Shown: positions 1 to 8,992 of the stretch, one piece after another | How positions within the stretch are numbered: the first letter of the stretch is position 1 | Layout: every line of letters begins with the position of its first letter | Assembly (NCBI RefSeq): GCF_018130385.1 | Contig: NZ_JAFCLU010000006.1 | Span: forward strand, 225,350 to 289,349 | Reading direction: 5' to 3' | DNA length: 64,000 nt | From: Bradyrhizobium sp. AUGA SZCCT0283 | Lineage (GTDB): Bacteria > Pseudomonadota > Alphaproteobacteria > Rhizobiales > Xanthobacteraceae | Notes under the pieces: generated by a model | Told to the model about the DNA's origin: nothing | The model's input: only the letters and a program-made list of their open reading frames with translations | The model's database searches: none | Translations under genes and position numbers: made by a program

Positions 1-1
1 C

Positions 2-337
2 ATCCTGCTCGCCAACATGACCAACAGCCCGATCCTGGTGCGTTACGTCAGCGAGGTCGCCTATCGCTGCTGCCTGACGCTGTCGCTGTACAGCCGCCCT
101 CATTCATCGGAATGCGCGATCAACGAGCATCGCGCGATCATTGCAGCACTGGTCAAGGGCGACGAGGCCAAGGTGATGAGCCTGATGCACAGCCATCTGG
201 ACTCGGTCGCCAATCGCGCGCTGGTCGCCCCTGCCCCGCAGCGTGGCCGCGATCTGCTGGATATTCTGGCGCCCTATGCCGAGGAAGGCGAAGGCAAGCG
301 GGTGGTGAAACTGCCGAAGGTGGTCAGGGCGAGGTAA
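2..337 (+). CDS. GntR-family regulator, C-terminal FCD part (5' truncated by window edge)
   Basis: Only the last ~110 codons are inside the window, in a frame open from base 2. The residues resemble the final helices of the FCD ligand-binding domain of FadR-subfamily GntR regulators: an EHRAIIAALVKGD segment, in which the family places a metal-binding His, followed by the closing helix MSLMHSHLDSV. The N-terminal winged helix lies upstream and cannot be seen. It ends just before a palindromic repeat and points towards the downstream catabolic genes, so it may control them, but the sequence does not show this. The family assignment is fairly secure; the effector is unknown. Confidence 0.75.
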   Translation: MLLANMTNSPILVRYVSEVAYRCCLTLSLYSRPHSSECAINEHRAIIAALVKGDEAKVMSLMHSHLDSVANRALVAPAPQRGRDLLDILAPYAEEGEGKRVVKLPKVVRAR

Positions 338-344
338 CCAACAC

Positions 345-428
345 CGTCATTGCGAGCGCAGCGAAGCAATCCATCGCGCCGCAGAAAGAAAGATGGATTG
401 CTTCGTCGCTTCGCTCCTCGCAATGACG
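345..428. repeat. Intergenic palindromic repeat (REP-like)
   Basis: The outer arms CGTCATTGCGAGCG and its near complement CTCGCAATGACG enclose a second inverted pair (GCAATCCATC / GATGGATTGC). The whole can fold into one long hairpin between the convergent GntR and NTF2-like genes. This type is common in Bradyrhizobium-like intergenic DNA. It may act as a bidirectional transcription stop. Confidence 0.8.
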
Positions 429-435
429 AGAAGTA

Positions 436-867
436 TCACGCCCCGATCCCCATCTGCACCAGAATGCGCTCGGCGCTGTCGTTCCACACATCCATCTTCA
501 CGATCTGGCCGCCCTTGACCACGAAACGGTCAACGTAGCGGTTGTCTTTGAACGGCGTGCCGTCGAGCCATTCGCCATAGAGCGTGCCGATGCTGTAGAC
601 GACGGTCTCGTCCGCACCCGGGCAGACGTCGAAGCGGTCCATCTTCTTCTTGACCCAGCGATAACGCCGCGCGTTGAAGCCGGTCGGCCCGCGCGGATGA
701 TCGAACTCGCGTCCGCCGGTGAAGGTGATGATCGTGCCGGGCTTCATGTAGGTGGCCGCTGCCTCGGGATCCGGGATCATCGACGCCGTGAGATAGGCCT
801 CGACCACCTCGGCATCGGACATTCCCTTACCAGCGTTCTTGGGCTCGGCTTTGGCGGCAACGGTCAT
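436..867 (-). CDS. NTF2-like / SnoaL-fold protein
   Basis: A 143-residue protein beginning MTVAAKAEP. It has the length and layout of nuclear-transport-factor-2-like proteins: an N-terminal helix (SDAEVVEAYLTASMIPD), then alternating strands ending in the paired strands YVDRFVVKGGQIVKMDVWND. I chose the ATG at 867 because AGGAG lies 8 bases upstream; an 18-codon longer reading frame has no such site. The fold is used by isomerases, dehydratases and ligand-binding proteins, and no catalytic residue points to one of them. The gene is divergent from the amidohydrolase at 1019, so the two may be co-regulated and handle the same compound. Confidence 0.7.
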   Translation of the reverse strand: MTVAAKAEPKNAGKGMSDAEVVEAYLTASMIPDPEAAATYMKPGTIITFTGGREFDHPRGPTGFNARRYRWVKKKMDRFDVCPGADETVVYSIGTLYGEWLDGTPFKDNRYVDRFVVKGGQIVKMDVWNDSAERILVQMGIGA

Positions 868-1018
868 GCGGCTTCTCCTGACGGGACAATATACAATCGG
901 CCCGCCAAACTGCATGCACATATTTTGAACAATTCAGCCTGCAAACTGCACACAATCTGGAGCTGCCGCGCAGCTGTCGATCCGCTAGGTTCGGACAACA
1001 TTCACCCAACCCGATCCG

Positions 1019-2260
1019 ATGAACACGAAAACCGCCTTCGACCTGATCTTCCGCAACGCCAAAACCCGGTCCTCAGCCATCCCGGTCGATATCGGCGTTG
1101 CCGGCGGGCGTATCGCCGCCATCGAACCGCAGCTTGCCTGCGAGGCGGCCGAGATCGAGGTCGGCGGCAAACTCGCGCTGCCCGGCTTCGTCGACACCCA
1201 CATCCACCTCGACAAGGCCTGCCTGCTCGGCCGCTGCGGGCACGACCATGGCAGCGTGGCGGAGGCCATCGCCGCGGTCGCGGCCATGAAGCGCGATTTC
1301 ACGGTGGACGATATCTATGCGCGCGGGTCGCGGGTGATCGAGCGCGCCATCGTGCATGGCACCACCCGGATGCGCACCCATGTGGAGATCGATCCGCGCA
1401 TAGGTTTGCGCGGCTTCGAGGCGGTCAAGGCGCTGAAACGCGACTATGCCTGGGCGCTCGATCTCTCGATCTGCGTGTTTCCGCAGGAGGGCCTGACCAA
1501 TGATCCCGGCGCGGAGGAACTGTTGATCGCGGCCTTGCGCGACGGCGGCGACGCGATCGGCGGCTGTCCCTATATGGACACCGCCCCGAATGCGCATCTC
1601 GAAAAGATATTTGATCTGGCGCAGGAGTTCGACGTCGATATCGATCTGCACCTCGACTTCGATCTTGATCCGTCGTGGTGGCATCTCGAAGAGGTCTGCC
1701 GGCAGACCGAGCGGCGCAACTACCAGGGCCGCGTCGCGATCGGCCATGCCACCAAATTGTCGGCGCTGCCGCCGGACCGGCTGCAGGCAGCCGCAGCGCG
1801 GCTGGCCAAATCAGGCGTCGCCGTGACTGTGCTGCCCGCGACCGATCTGTACCTGATGGGCCGCGACGCCACGCATAATGCGCCGCGCGGGATGACAGTC
1901 GCGCACAAGCTGGTCGAAAATGGCGTCGTGTGTTCGGTCGCGACCAACAATGTGCTCAATCCCTTCACGCCGTTCGGCGATGCCTCGCTGCTGCGGATGG
2001 CGAATTTCTACGCCAATGTCGCACATGCCGGGATCAGCGACTTCGATGCCTGCCTCGATCTCGTCACCGAGCTGCCGGCGCGGCTGATGAACCTGAGGGA
2101 CTACGGCATCGCGCCGGGCAATCCCGCCGATCTGATTATTCTGGATACCGACAGCGGCCCGAACGCGGTTGCGGAACTGCCTGACATGCTGATGGGATTC
2201 AAGAACGGGCGGCAGGTGTTCGAGCGGCGCCGGCCAACGCTGTTTCGGCCGCAGGACTAG
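1019..2260 (+). CDS. Amidohydrolase, cytosine-deaminase-like, with altered metal site
   Basis: A 413-residue member of the amidohydrolase superfamily that aligns with cytosine deaminase CodA over its length. It has THIHLDK (His61, His63), DLHLDFD (His211) and IGHATK (His243), the metal-binding and catalytic histidines of the family. At the C-terminal end of the barrel, where CodA has HDDVFDPWYPLG with the metal-binding Asp313, this protein has TNNVLNPFTPFG (Asn310, Asn311). The essential aspartate is therefore absent, so ordinary cytosine deamination is doubtful. The C-terminal NPADLIIL strand is typical of the small beta domain. The start has only a weak ribosome site. Substrate unknown; neighbours suggest amide or ring-nitrogen catabolism. 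Confidence 0.8.
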   Translation: MNTKTAFDLIFRNAKTRSSAIPVDIGVAGGRIAAIEPQLACEAAEIEVGGKLALPGFVDTHIHLDKACLLGRCGHDHGSVAEAIAAVAAMKRDFTVDDIYARGSRVIERAIVHGTTRMRTHVEIDPRIGLRGFEAVKALKRDYAWALDLSICVFPQEGLTNDPGAEELLIAALRDGGDAIGGCPYMDTAPNAHLEKIFDLAQEFDVDIDLHLDFDLDPSWWHLEEVCRQTERRNYQGRVAIGHATKLSALPPDRLQAAAARLAKSGVAVTVLPATDLYLMGRDATHNAPRGMTVAHKLVENGVVCSVATNNVLNPFTPFGDASLLRMANFYANVAHAGISDFDACLDLVTELPARLMNLRDYGIAPGNPADLIILDTDSGPNAVAELPDMLMGFKNGRQVFERRRPTLFRPQD

Positions 2261-2280
2261 CCTCCTGCATCGTCGGCGGC

Positions 2281-2377
2281 TTCATCCTTCGAGACGCGGC
2301 GCAAGCGCCGCTCCTCAGGATGAGGTCTGAGACCCTCATGGTGAGGAGCGCGGCAAAGCCGCGCGTCTCGAACCATG
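2281..2377. repeat. Palindromic repeat, CTTCGAGACG family
   Basis: TTCATCCTTCGAGACGCGG opens and CCGCGCGTCTCGAACCATG closes a composite inverted repeat with an inner CCTCAGGATGAGG / CCTCATGGTGAGG pair. Two more copies of the same family occur at 11331-11430 and 30371-30474. All lie between genes. Confidence 0.85.
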
Positions 2378-2431
2378 CAGGCCGTGCTCTGCCTTATGCG
2401 CTGCCCTGCAATTGACGGCCCCGCCAATCCA

Positions 2432-2461
2432 TTGTTGTTATCTCTGCCAACACAACAACAA
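2432..2461. promoter_or_regulatory. Inverted repeat before the enolase-superfamily gene
   Basis: TTGTTGTT (2432-2439) and AACAACAA (2454-2461) are perfect inverted arms separated by 14 bases. They lie just before the ribosome site of the gene starting at 2480. It could be an operator or a small leader hairpin. No factor is known. Confidence 0.4.
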
Positions 2462-2479
2462 GCCCCGGGGCAGGAAATC

Positions 2480-3694
2480 ATGAAAAAAGCCACCACCATA
2501 AGAAGCGTCGAAACGCTCGCCTGCGATGCCGGCTGGCGGAACTACCACTTCGTCAAGATCATGACCGAGGACGGCATCGTCGGCTGGAGCGAGTACGACG
2601 AGGGTTTTGGCGCGCCGGGCGTGACGGCAGCAATCGAACGGCTTGGCGCGCGCGTGGTCGGCAAGAACGCTTACCAGCATGAGCGGATTTACGCGGAATT
2701 GTTTGCCGCGACGCGGCCGGCCGCCGGCGGCGTGGTGGCGCTGGCGTTAGGGGCGATCGAGAACGCCCTGCTCGACGTCAAGGCCAAGGCGCTGGGCGTG
2801 CCCTGCTACGAACTGCTCGGCGGCAAGATCCGCGACCGCATCCGGGTCTACTGGTCGCATTGCGCGACCTGGCGCATCAACCATCCCGACTGGTTCAAGC
2901 CGGCGATTACCGATCTCGACGGCGTCAAGGGAATCGGGCGTGAGGTGCGCGAAAAAGGCTTTACGGCGATGAAGACCAACATCTTCGTCTACACTGACGG
3001 CAAGCCGCAGGGCTGGCGGCCCGGATTCGGCTCGCCGTTCGAGCCGGAGATCAATGTCGATCGCAAGGTGCTGCGAAACCTCTGCATGCATCTGGAAGCG
3101 ATCCGCGACGGCGCCGGGCCCGATGTCGATTTGCTGCTCGACCTCAACTTCAATGCCAAGACCGAAGGCTATCTGAAGATCCTGCGCGCCATCAAGGACA
3201 TGGACCTGTTCTGGGTGGAGATCGACACCTTCAACCCGCAGGCGCTGGGTTACATCCGCCGCCAGAGCCCGCACCCGGTCTCATCCTGCGAGACGCTGCT
3301 GGGCCTGCGCGAATTCCTGCCCTACTTCAACGAACAGGCGATGGATGTCGCCATCATCGACACGCCCTGGAACGGGGTGTGGCAATCGATGAAGATCGCC
3401 GCCGCCGCCGAACACTTTGAGGTCAACGTCGCCCCGCATAATTTCTACGGCCACCTTTGCACGATGCAGAACGCGCATTTCTCGGCCGCGGTACCGAATT
3501 TGCGCATCATGGAAACCGATATCGACCGCCTGGCGTGGGACCATGAACTGTTCACGCATGTGCCTGACATCGTCGACGGCCATCTCATCGTGCCGGACCG
3601 GCCGGGCTGGGGCACCGAACCCAACGAGGAAGGCCTGCGCGCCCATCCGCCGAAGAGCAAGGGCGGGCTGTTGAATTACGGGCAGAAGAAGTAG
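2480..3694 (+). CDS. Mandelate racemase / muconate lactonizing enzyme family protein (enolase superfamily)
   Basis: A 404-residue enolase-superfamily protein. The start at 2480 is set by AGGAAATC directly upstream; the frame stays open further 5' but without a ribosome site. The N-terminal capping domain spans residues 1-115. The barrel carries the Mg2+ ligands Asp221 (LLLDLNF), Glu247 (FWVEID) and Glu271 (SCETL), a possible acid/base Lys165 (AMKTN) and a His320 (NVAPHNFYG). Such proteins abstract the alpha proton of a carboxylate, and most relatives are acid-sugar dehydratases or racemases. The exact substrate cannot be read. It stands between two palindromic repeats as a single transcription unit with its own leader. 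Confidence 0.85.
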   Translation: MKKATTIRSVETLACDAGWRNYHFVKIMTEDGIVGWSEYDEGFGAPGVTAAIERLGARVVGKNAYQHERIYAELFAATRPAAGGVVALALGAIENALLDVKAKALGVPCYELLGGKIRDRIRVYWSHCATWRINHPDWFKPAITDLDGVKGIGREVREKGFTAMKTNIFVYTDGKPQGWRPGFGSPFEPEINVDRKVLRNLCMHLEAIRDGAGPDVDLLLDLNFNAKTEGYLKILRAIKDMDLFWVEIDTFNPQALGYIRRQSPHPVSSCETLLGLREFLPYFNEQAMDVAIIDTPWNGVWQSMKIAAAAEHFEVNVAPHNFYGHLCTMQNAHFSAAVPNLRIMETDIDRLAWDHELFTHVPDIVDGHLIVPDRPGWGTEPNEEGLRAHPPKSKGGLLNYGQKK

Positions 3695-3718
3695 ACGCGC
3701 GCTCGCACGAAAGACTTC

Positions 3719-3812
3719 GTAGGGTGGGCAAAGCGAAGCGTGCCCACCATTCCTCATAACGCGTGTGGATAGATGGTGGGCACGGCGCAAACGCGCCTTT
3801 GCCCACCCTACG
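3719..3812. repeat. Palindromic repeat, GTAGGGTGGGCAAAG family
   Basis: CGTAGGGTGGGCAAAGCG at the left and CGCCTTTGCCCACCCTACG at the right form a long inverted repeat, with an inner GTGCCCACCAT / ATGGTGGGCAC pair. It separates the convergent enolase-superfamily and binding-protein genes and may stop transcription from both. Confidence 0.85.
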
Positions 3813-3820
3813 CTCTCCAC

Positions 3821-5053
3821 TCAATTATCGTTCGGCGCTTTCGCGAACGCGCTCTCGATCACGTCGCCGATCGGCTGCCAGGAACTGCCGTCGAACTGCA
3901 CCAGCCGCATCTGCTCGATCGGGTGGAAGTCGGCCGGGCCGGTGTTGATCGTAATTCCCGGCAGCGCTAACCCGCTCTGGTAATTCCTGAGCGACGCCGC
4001 CTGCCGCATGATGTTCTCGCGCGACAGGTCGTCGCCGCACTGGGTCAGGACCTGAACCAGCGTTGCCGCCGCCGCATAGCCGAAGATGGCGTTGCCATCT
4101 TCCTTGTCGCCATCGGGGTAATATTTATCCATGAACGCCAGCCATTCATTGATGGCGGGGTCTTCCTTCCAGGCGGCATCGCTGGCGTCCTTCAGGAACG
4201 AGGTGGAGATCACGCCGACGGAATTCTGAAGCCCCGCCGGCCTCAGCGCGTTCGCGATCGAAGCCGCCGCATTGACCAGCAACAACACTGGGTGCCAGCC
4301 CAGTTCGGCCGTTCTGCGGATGGCGCGCGCCGAGATCGGTGGCGCGCAATTGAGCACGAGCACTTCAGCGCCGGAGTTCTTGAGGATGTCAACCTGGGTA
4401 TCGATCGACATGTCCGCATCGATGGCGATGTCTGCCACGATCATGTTGGCGGTGAGGCCGAGCCCCTCCTGCAATCCCCGGAACAGATCGCGGCCGAACT
4501 GATCGTTCTGCCAGAGCACGGCGATCTTCCTGCTCGGATAGGCGGCCTGGATGTAATTGGCGTAGATCCGGCCCTCGGCACGGAACGTCGGCTGCCAGCC
4601 CATCGTCCACGGAAATCGCCTCGGATGCGCCCACTCCTCGTCGCCGGAAGCGACAAAGAGCTGCGGGATACCCCTCTCATTGAGATAGGTGCGCGTCGCC
4701 AGATTGCTCGGCGTGCCGAACGATCCGAACATCAGGTGCACGCGCTCCTGCTCGACCAGTTCGCTTGTGTGCTCGACCGCCGTTCTCGGATTCGAGCTGT
4801 CGTCGCGCGAGATGAACCTGATCTTGCGCCCATTGATGCCGCCGCGCTCATTGATCATGTCGAAATAGGCGGCTTCCGCCCTTCCGATCGAAGCGAACGC
4901 GGCCAGCGGCCCGGTATAGGGCATGATGTTGCCGATGCGGATTTCGGTGTCGGTCACGCCGGCAGCCTGGGCCGGCTGCAGGGCGGCCAAGGCGACTACC
5001 AACATTGCGACGACGGGATACAGCGCCAGTCTGGCTTTTGTTATTATTTGCAT
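3821..5053 (-). CDS. ABC transporter periplasmic binding protein, branched-chain amino acid type (Peripla_BP_6)
   Basis: A 410-residue exported binding protein. It opens MQIITKARLALYPVVAMLVV, a signal peptide that ends near AQA-AG. Mature features of the LivJ/Peripla_BP_6 family follow: EIRIGNIMPYTGPLAAFAS, NERGGINGRKI, then SFGTPSNLATRTYLNERGIP and LWQNDQFGRDLF. Two ATGs six bases apart fit; I chose 5053 because GAGG lies 8 bases before it. No LivHMGF permease or ATPase genes are nearby, so it is an orphan in this window and may serve a transporter elsewhere. Its neighbours (HyuA, HyuB) make an amide, hydantoin or amino-acid-like ligand possible, but this is only inference from context. Confidence 0.85.
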   Translation of the reverse strand: MQIITKARLALYPVVAMLVVALAALQPAQAAGVTDTEIRIGNIMPYTGPLAAFASIGRAEAAYFDMINERGGINGRKIRFISRDDSSNPRTAVEHTSELVEQERVHLMFGSFGTPSNLATRTYLNERGIPQLFVASGDEEWAHPRRFPWTMGWQPTFRAEGRIYANYIQAAYPSRKIAVLWQNDQFGRDLFRGLQEGLGLTANMIVADIAIDADMSIDTQVDILKNSGAEVLVLNCAPPISARAIRRTAELGWHPVLLLVNAAASIANALRPAGLQNSVGVISTSFLKDASDAAWKEDPAINEWLAFMDKYYPDGDKEDGNAIFGYAAAATLVQVLTQCGDDLSRENIMRQAASLRNYQSGLALPGITINTGPADFHPIEQMRLVQFDGSSWQPIGDVIESAFAKAPNDN

Positions 5054-5158
5054 CAACATGGCCTCGAACGCCAAGCTACCAGGAGCTTGTGACGCCAACC
5101 CAGCGGCCACGATAATAGCCCGCCAAATCGGGTTGTTGAAATCAAATATTGGGCAGGC

Positions 5159-5240
5159 CGTAGGATGGGTGGAGCGAAGCGATACCCATCCTGACAACGC
5201 ACGAAGTTGATGGGTATCGCTTCGCTCCACCCATCCTACG
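5159..5240. repeat. Palindromic repeat, GTAGGATGGGT family
   Basis: CGTAGGATGGGTGGAGCGAAG and CTTCGCTCCACCCATCCTACG are the outer arms, with GCGATACCCATC / GATGGGTATCGC inside. It is an almost perfect hairpin between the hyuA-like gene and the binding-protein gene. Decayed copies lie at 8993-9077 and 10437-10500. Confidence 0.85.
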
Positions 5241-5248
5241 ATTCGTCG

Positions 5249-7294
5249 TCACCGCAGCTCGATATCCAGCCATCCCAACGCATTGACCGTGACGCGGTCG
5301 CCGGTATCGACCAGCACGGTCGTGGTCTCGGCCTCGATGATGGCGGGACCGGCCAGGGTGTGGCCCGGCTGCAGCGCATCGAGCGCATAGACCGGGACTT
5401 CGCGCCAACCGTCGAAGAAGGCCTGCCGCTTACCGCGTGGCGAACAGGCGCTGGATGCCGCGGCCTCTCGCGCGCCCTCATCCAGCCGCGCCACTTCGCC
5501 GACGGCGGCGACGCGGGCGTTGACGAACACGACCTCCTGGCCGCGCGAGGCGTAGGTGTACAATTCCTCGTGCCTGACGTGAAAGCGATCCTCGATGCGG
5601 TCGACGAGATCGGCGGCGTTCCAGTCGAGGCCATCAAGCGAGACGTCGATCTCAAAGATCTGCTCGCCGTAGCGCATCTCCGCGGAACGCTCGATTGAAA
5701 TCTTTCCGTTGAACCACGAACGAAGCCGGCCGGCGGCCTGCTGTTCCAGCCCGGCAAAGAGTTCGCGCACTTCATCGGCGGTGATGCGCAGGGCTGCGCC
5801 ATAATGCGTGCGGCTGACTTCGTAGCGGAGGTCGCTGGTCAGCATGCCCCAGGCCGACAGTACGGAGGCCACCGTCGGCACGATGATGCGCTTGATTTCG
5901 AGTTCGCGCGCGACTTCCGCCGCATGCAAGCCCGCCGCGCCACCGAAACTCAAGAGCGCAAATTTCCGGGGATCGACGCCGCGGCGCAGCGTCATCAAGC
6001 GGATGCCGTCGGCCATGTTCAGATTGATCATGCGGTAGATGCCGGCGGCGGCCTCCACGTGCGACAGATCCATCGACTTGGCGATGCGGTCGACGGCGGC
6101 CTCCGAGGCAGCACGATCGAGCGGACGCTTTCCGCCCATGAAGGCGGCAGCGTCGAGATAACCGAGCACGACATTGGCGTCGGTGACGGTCGCAGCCAAG
6201 CCGCCATTGCCGTAGCAGGCCGGGCCCGGCACCGAGCCCGCGCTTTCCGGCCCGACCCGCAGCGTGCGGCTGGCATCGACGCTCGCGATCGAGCCGCCGC
6301 CGGCCGCAATGCTCGCGATATCGAGGCTGCGCAGCGCGATGCGCTGGCCGGCCAGCATGCCGTCGGCGGATAGCGAGGCCTGCCCGCCTGAGATCAGCGA
6401 GATGTCGGTAGAGGTGCCGCCCATGTCGAACGGCACGAGGTCGGGAATGCCGACCAGATCGGCACAGCGCCGGCCGCCAGACATGCCGCCCGCGGGCCCC
6501 GACAGCACCGTGCCTGCGGCCAGCCGCGAGGCCTCCTCGACAGGAGCCATGCCGCCATGCGACAGCACGACAAAGAGGCTGCCCTTGAAGCCGGCCTCGC
6601 CAAGCCGCGCCTCGAGGCTGGTGAGGTAGCGCCGCACGATCGGTTCGACATAGGCGTTTACGATCGTGGTGGAGACGCGCTCATATTCCTTGATCTGCGG
6701 CAGCACGTCGCTGGAGCGCGAGACGCTGATGCCGGGCAGTTCGCGCCGCAGCCGCTCGACGGCGGCGAGTTCATGCACGGGATTGAGATAGGAATGCAGA
6801 AAACACACGGCGACCGACGTCGCGCCTGATTGTTTGATGGCGGCAATCGCATCGTCGAGTGAGGCCGCATCCAGCGGAATCAAAACCTCGCCATTGGCCT
6901 TCAGCCGCTCTCTGACGCCGAAGCGCCGTTCGCGCGGCACCAGCGGCTCCGGCGGCGGCGAGCGCAGGTCGTAGCGATCAGGCTTCAGTCCCTCGCGCAT
7001 TTCGATGACGTCGCGATGGCCTTCGGTGGTGAGCAGCGCGACTTTTGCGCCCTTGCGCTCCAGCAGCGCATTGGTGGCGACGGTGGTGCCGTGAACCAGC
7101 CGGTCGGTCGCGGCGAGCATCTCCGCGCGCGTCACGTTCAGCCGCCGCGCCAGTTCTTCCAGACCCGCCATCACGCCGAGCGATTGATCCGCCGGCGTCG
7201 ATGGCGATTTTGCAAATACCGTCCGCCCGCTCTCGTCTGTGGCGACGAGATCGGTGTAGGTCCCGCCGACGTCAACGCCTATCCTGAACATCAT
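5249..7294 (-). CDS. hyuA: Hydantoinase/oxoprolinase subunit A (HyuA-type)
   Basis: A 681-residue protein of the HyuA / N-methylhydantoinase A family, the ATP-binding half of ATP-dependent hydantoinases, 5-oxoprolinases and acetone-carboxylase-like enzymes. The N-terminal MMFRIGVDVGGTYTDL is the actin-fold phosphate loop. LVHGTTVATNALLERKGAKV and LSGPAGGMSGG, PFDMGGTSTDISLI and LSFGGAAGLHA are family signatures. The ATG at 7294 overlaps the TGA of the upstream hyuB gene (ATGA), so the two are translationally coupled and should form a complex. A second in-frame ATG follows at once. The exact cyclic amide cleaved cannot be told from the sequence. Confidence 0.9.
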   Translation of the reverse strand: MMFRIGVDVGGTYTDLVATDESGRTVFAKSPSTPADQSLGVMAGLEELARRLNVTRAEMLAATDRLVHGTTVATNALLERKGAKVALLTTEGHRDVIEMREGLKPDRYDLRSPPPEPLVPRERRFGVRERLKANGEVLIPLDAASLDDAIAAIKQSGATSVAVCFLHSYLNPVHELAAVERLRRELPGISVSRSSDVLPQIKEYERVSTTIVNAYVEPIVRRYLTSLEARLGEAGFKGSLFVVLSHGGMAPVEEASRLAAGTVLSGPAGGMSGGRRCADLVGIPDLVPFDMGGTSTDISLISGGQASLSADGMLAGQRIALRSLDIASIAAGGGSIASVDASRTLRVGPESAGSVPGPACYGNGGLAATVTDANVVLGYLDAAAFMGGKRPLDRAASEAAVDRIAKSMDLSHVEAAAGIYRMINLNMADGIRLMTLRRGVDPRKFALLSFGGAAGLHAAEVARELEIKRIIVPTVASVLSAWGMLTSDLRYEVSRTHYGAALRITADEVRELFAGLEQQAAGRLRSWFNGKISIERSAEMRYGEQIFEIDVSLDGLDWNAADLVDRIEDRFHVRHEELYTYASRGQEVVFVNARVAAVGEVARLDEGAREAAASSACSPRGKRQAFFDGWREVPVYALDALQPGHTLAGPAIIEAETTTVLVDTGDRVTVNALGWLDIELR

Positions 7295-8958
7295 GAGGAC
7301 GCCTGCTCGGCTGCGACGTCCGTCAGGCCCTGCTCGCGGTCGCGTCGGCGGGCTTCTTCCGTTCGCTTCGCAGGCGGCCCCCAACCACCGCCGCCCGAGG
7401 AACGTATCTCGAGGCAGTCGCCGGGGCGCAATTCGATGCCGACTTCCTTGGTGCGCAGCACGCGCGGCGCGCGGCCCTCGGACAGCAGGCGATAGTGATG
7501 CGGCTTGCCGTCCTCGCCGCCGAGCATGCCGCAGGGACCGTGGCGCGCGCCGTCGCCCGCGGTGTTGCCTTTTGCGATCTTCTCGGTCTCCAGCACCAGA
7601 TCGAGGGACACGCCGAGGCCGCCGCGAAACTGGCCGTCGCCGCCGGAGCCGGGGCGGAATTCATGCATCCGGAAATGCAGGGGAAAGCGCACTTCGGCCA
7701 CTTCGAGACTGCCGAACTTCAGCCCGCCGACGGAGTGCCATTCGCCGATCGACGACCAGCCGTCGCCACCCGACGACGCGCCACCGCCGGGCCGCGCCTG
7801 GAACAGGTGCCAGATGAAATTCCTGCCGGTGCGCGGGTCTTCGCCCTGGATCGCGATCCGGAATCTGCGGCTCCAGCCGGCCATCGCGCGCTGTGGACAC
7901 GACGCCGACAACGCCTTCACGATCGCTTCGACGATTTCATTCGAGGGATGGCTGGTGCACAGCGTCACCGGCCGGCCTGGGTCGGCCCACACCACCGTGC
8001 CCTGTTTGGCGACCACCTTCAGCGGCCGCAGCGCGCCGGTGTTTTTTGGGATTTCGGCGTCGATCAGATAGGCAAAGGCCATCGCGACCGCCGCCTGCAT
8101 GTTGGCATGCGAGGAATTTACAAAGCTGGTGGATTGCGGATCGGAGTCGGAGAGATCGACCTCGACGTCGCTGCCCTTCTTGGTTACCTTCGCGGCAATG
8201 CGGATGTCGGTGCGGCCGTGGCCGTCATCGTCGAGGAACGCCTCGCCGTGGAACACGCCGTCCTTCCAGGTCGAGACCACGGCTCTCGTCTGCTGCTCCG
8301 TTGCGTCGAGGATCGCCTCGACCGCGGCTTCGACCACCGGCGCACCGAATTCGGCAAACAGCCGCGACAGCCGCCGCTCGCCGAGATGCGCCGCGCCGAG
8401 CATCGCAGCAAGGTCGCCGCGGAATTCGCGGGGGTTGCGGATGTTCAGCGCCAAGAGATCGAGCAGATCGTCGCGCAGCTTGCCGGCCTCATAGAGTTTG
8501 ATCGGCGGAACGCGCAGGCCTTCCTGATAGATCTCGGTGGCGGCGGGGTTATAGGCGCCATGGGTGGCGCCGCCGATGTCGCTCTGATGCGCGCGCACGA
8601 TGGTCCAGAGCAGACGCTTGTCACCGGCGAAGACCGGCACGAAGGCGGTCAGATCGGGCAGATGGCTGCCGCCGTGATAGGGATCGTTGAGCAGGATGAC
8701 GTCGCCCCGCTGCACGTCCTTGAACCGCTCCTCGACCGCGAGCGTCGCCCAGGGCAGCGCGCCGACGTGAACCGGCAGATGATCTGCCTGCGCGATCAGC
8801 CTTGCGCCGGTGTCGCAGATCGCCAGCGAAAAATCGCGGCTGGAATTGAGGATCTGTGAATAAGAGGTGCGAAGCATGGCCTCGCCCATCTCCTTCACGA
8901 TCGAACTGAGTCGGTGCTGGACGACGGACCGCGTGATGGGATCGATCTTGGCGGACAT
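7291..8958 (-). CDS. hyuB: Hydantoinase/oxoprolinase subunit B (HyuB-type)
   Basis: A 555-residue HyuB / N-methylhydantoinase B protein, the partner of the downstream hyuA product. Typical segments are the N-terminal DPITRSVVQHRLSSIVKEMG, MLRTSYSQILNSSRDFSLAI, GDVILLNDPYHGGSHLPD, HQSDIGGATHGA and, near the C-terminus, PGSGGDGQFRGGLG. In this family HDIGG-like and NDPYxGGTH segments carry metal ligands. The start at 8958 was chosen because the protein then opens MSAKIDPIT like its relatives; the longer frame runs through a palindromic repeat. It is the first gene of the hyuB-hyuA pair and probably follows the aminotransferase gene in one transcript, with repeat 8993-9077 between them. Confidence 0.9.
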   Translation of the reverse strand: MSAKIDPITRSVVQHRLSSIVKEMGEAMLRTSYSQILNSSRDFSLAICDTGARLIAQADHLPVHVGALPWATLAVEERFKDVQRGDVILLNDPYHGGSHLPDLTAFVPVFAGDKRLLWTIVRAHQSDIGGATHGAYNPAATEIYQEGLRVPPIKLYEAGKLRDDLLDLLALNIRNPREFRGDLAAMLGAAHLGERRLSRLFAEFGAPVVEAAVEAILDATEQQTRAVVSTWKDGVFHGEAFLDDDGHGRTDIRIAAKVTKKGSDVEVDLSDSDPQSTSFVNSSHANMQAAVAMAFAYLIDAEIPKNTGALRPLKVVAKQGTVVWADPGRPVTLCTSHPSNEIVEAIVKALSASCPQRAMAGWSRRFRIAIQGEDPRTGRNFIWHLFQARPGGGASSGGDGWSSIGEWHSVGGLKFGSLEVAEVRFPLHFRMHEFRPGSGGDGQFRGGLGVSLDLVLETEKIAKGNTAGDGARHGPCGMLGGEDGKPHHYRLLSEGRAPRVLRTKEVGIELRPGDCLEIRSSGGGGWGPPAKRTEEARRRDREQGLTDVAAEQASS

Positions 8959-8992
8959 TCTTCTGTTCTTGCTTACCCGTTCTTGTGCAGTT

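Noticed and set aside
4292..5092. Long plus-strand open frame opposite the binding-protein gene
   Set aside because: It is the complement of a well-supported coding sequence with signal peptide and family motifs; the translated product is Arg/Gly/His-rich and has no family features.
7495..8859. 454-codon plus-strand open frame opposite hyuB
   Set aside because: Shadow frame of a GC-rich gene; low-complexity His/Arg/Gly-rich product, while the minus strand encodes a complete HyuB.
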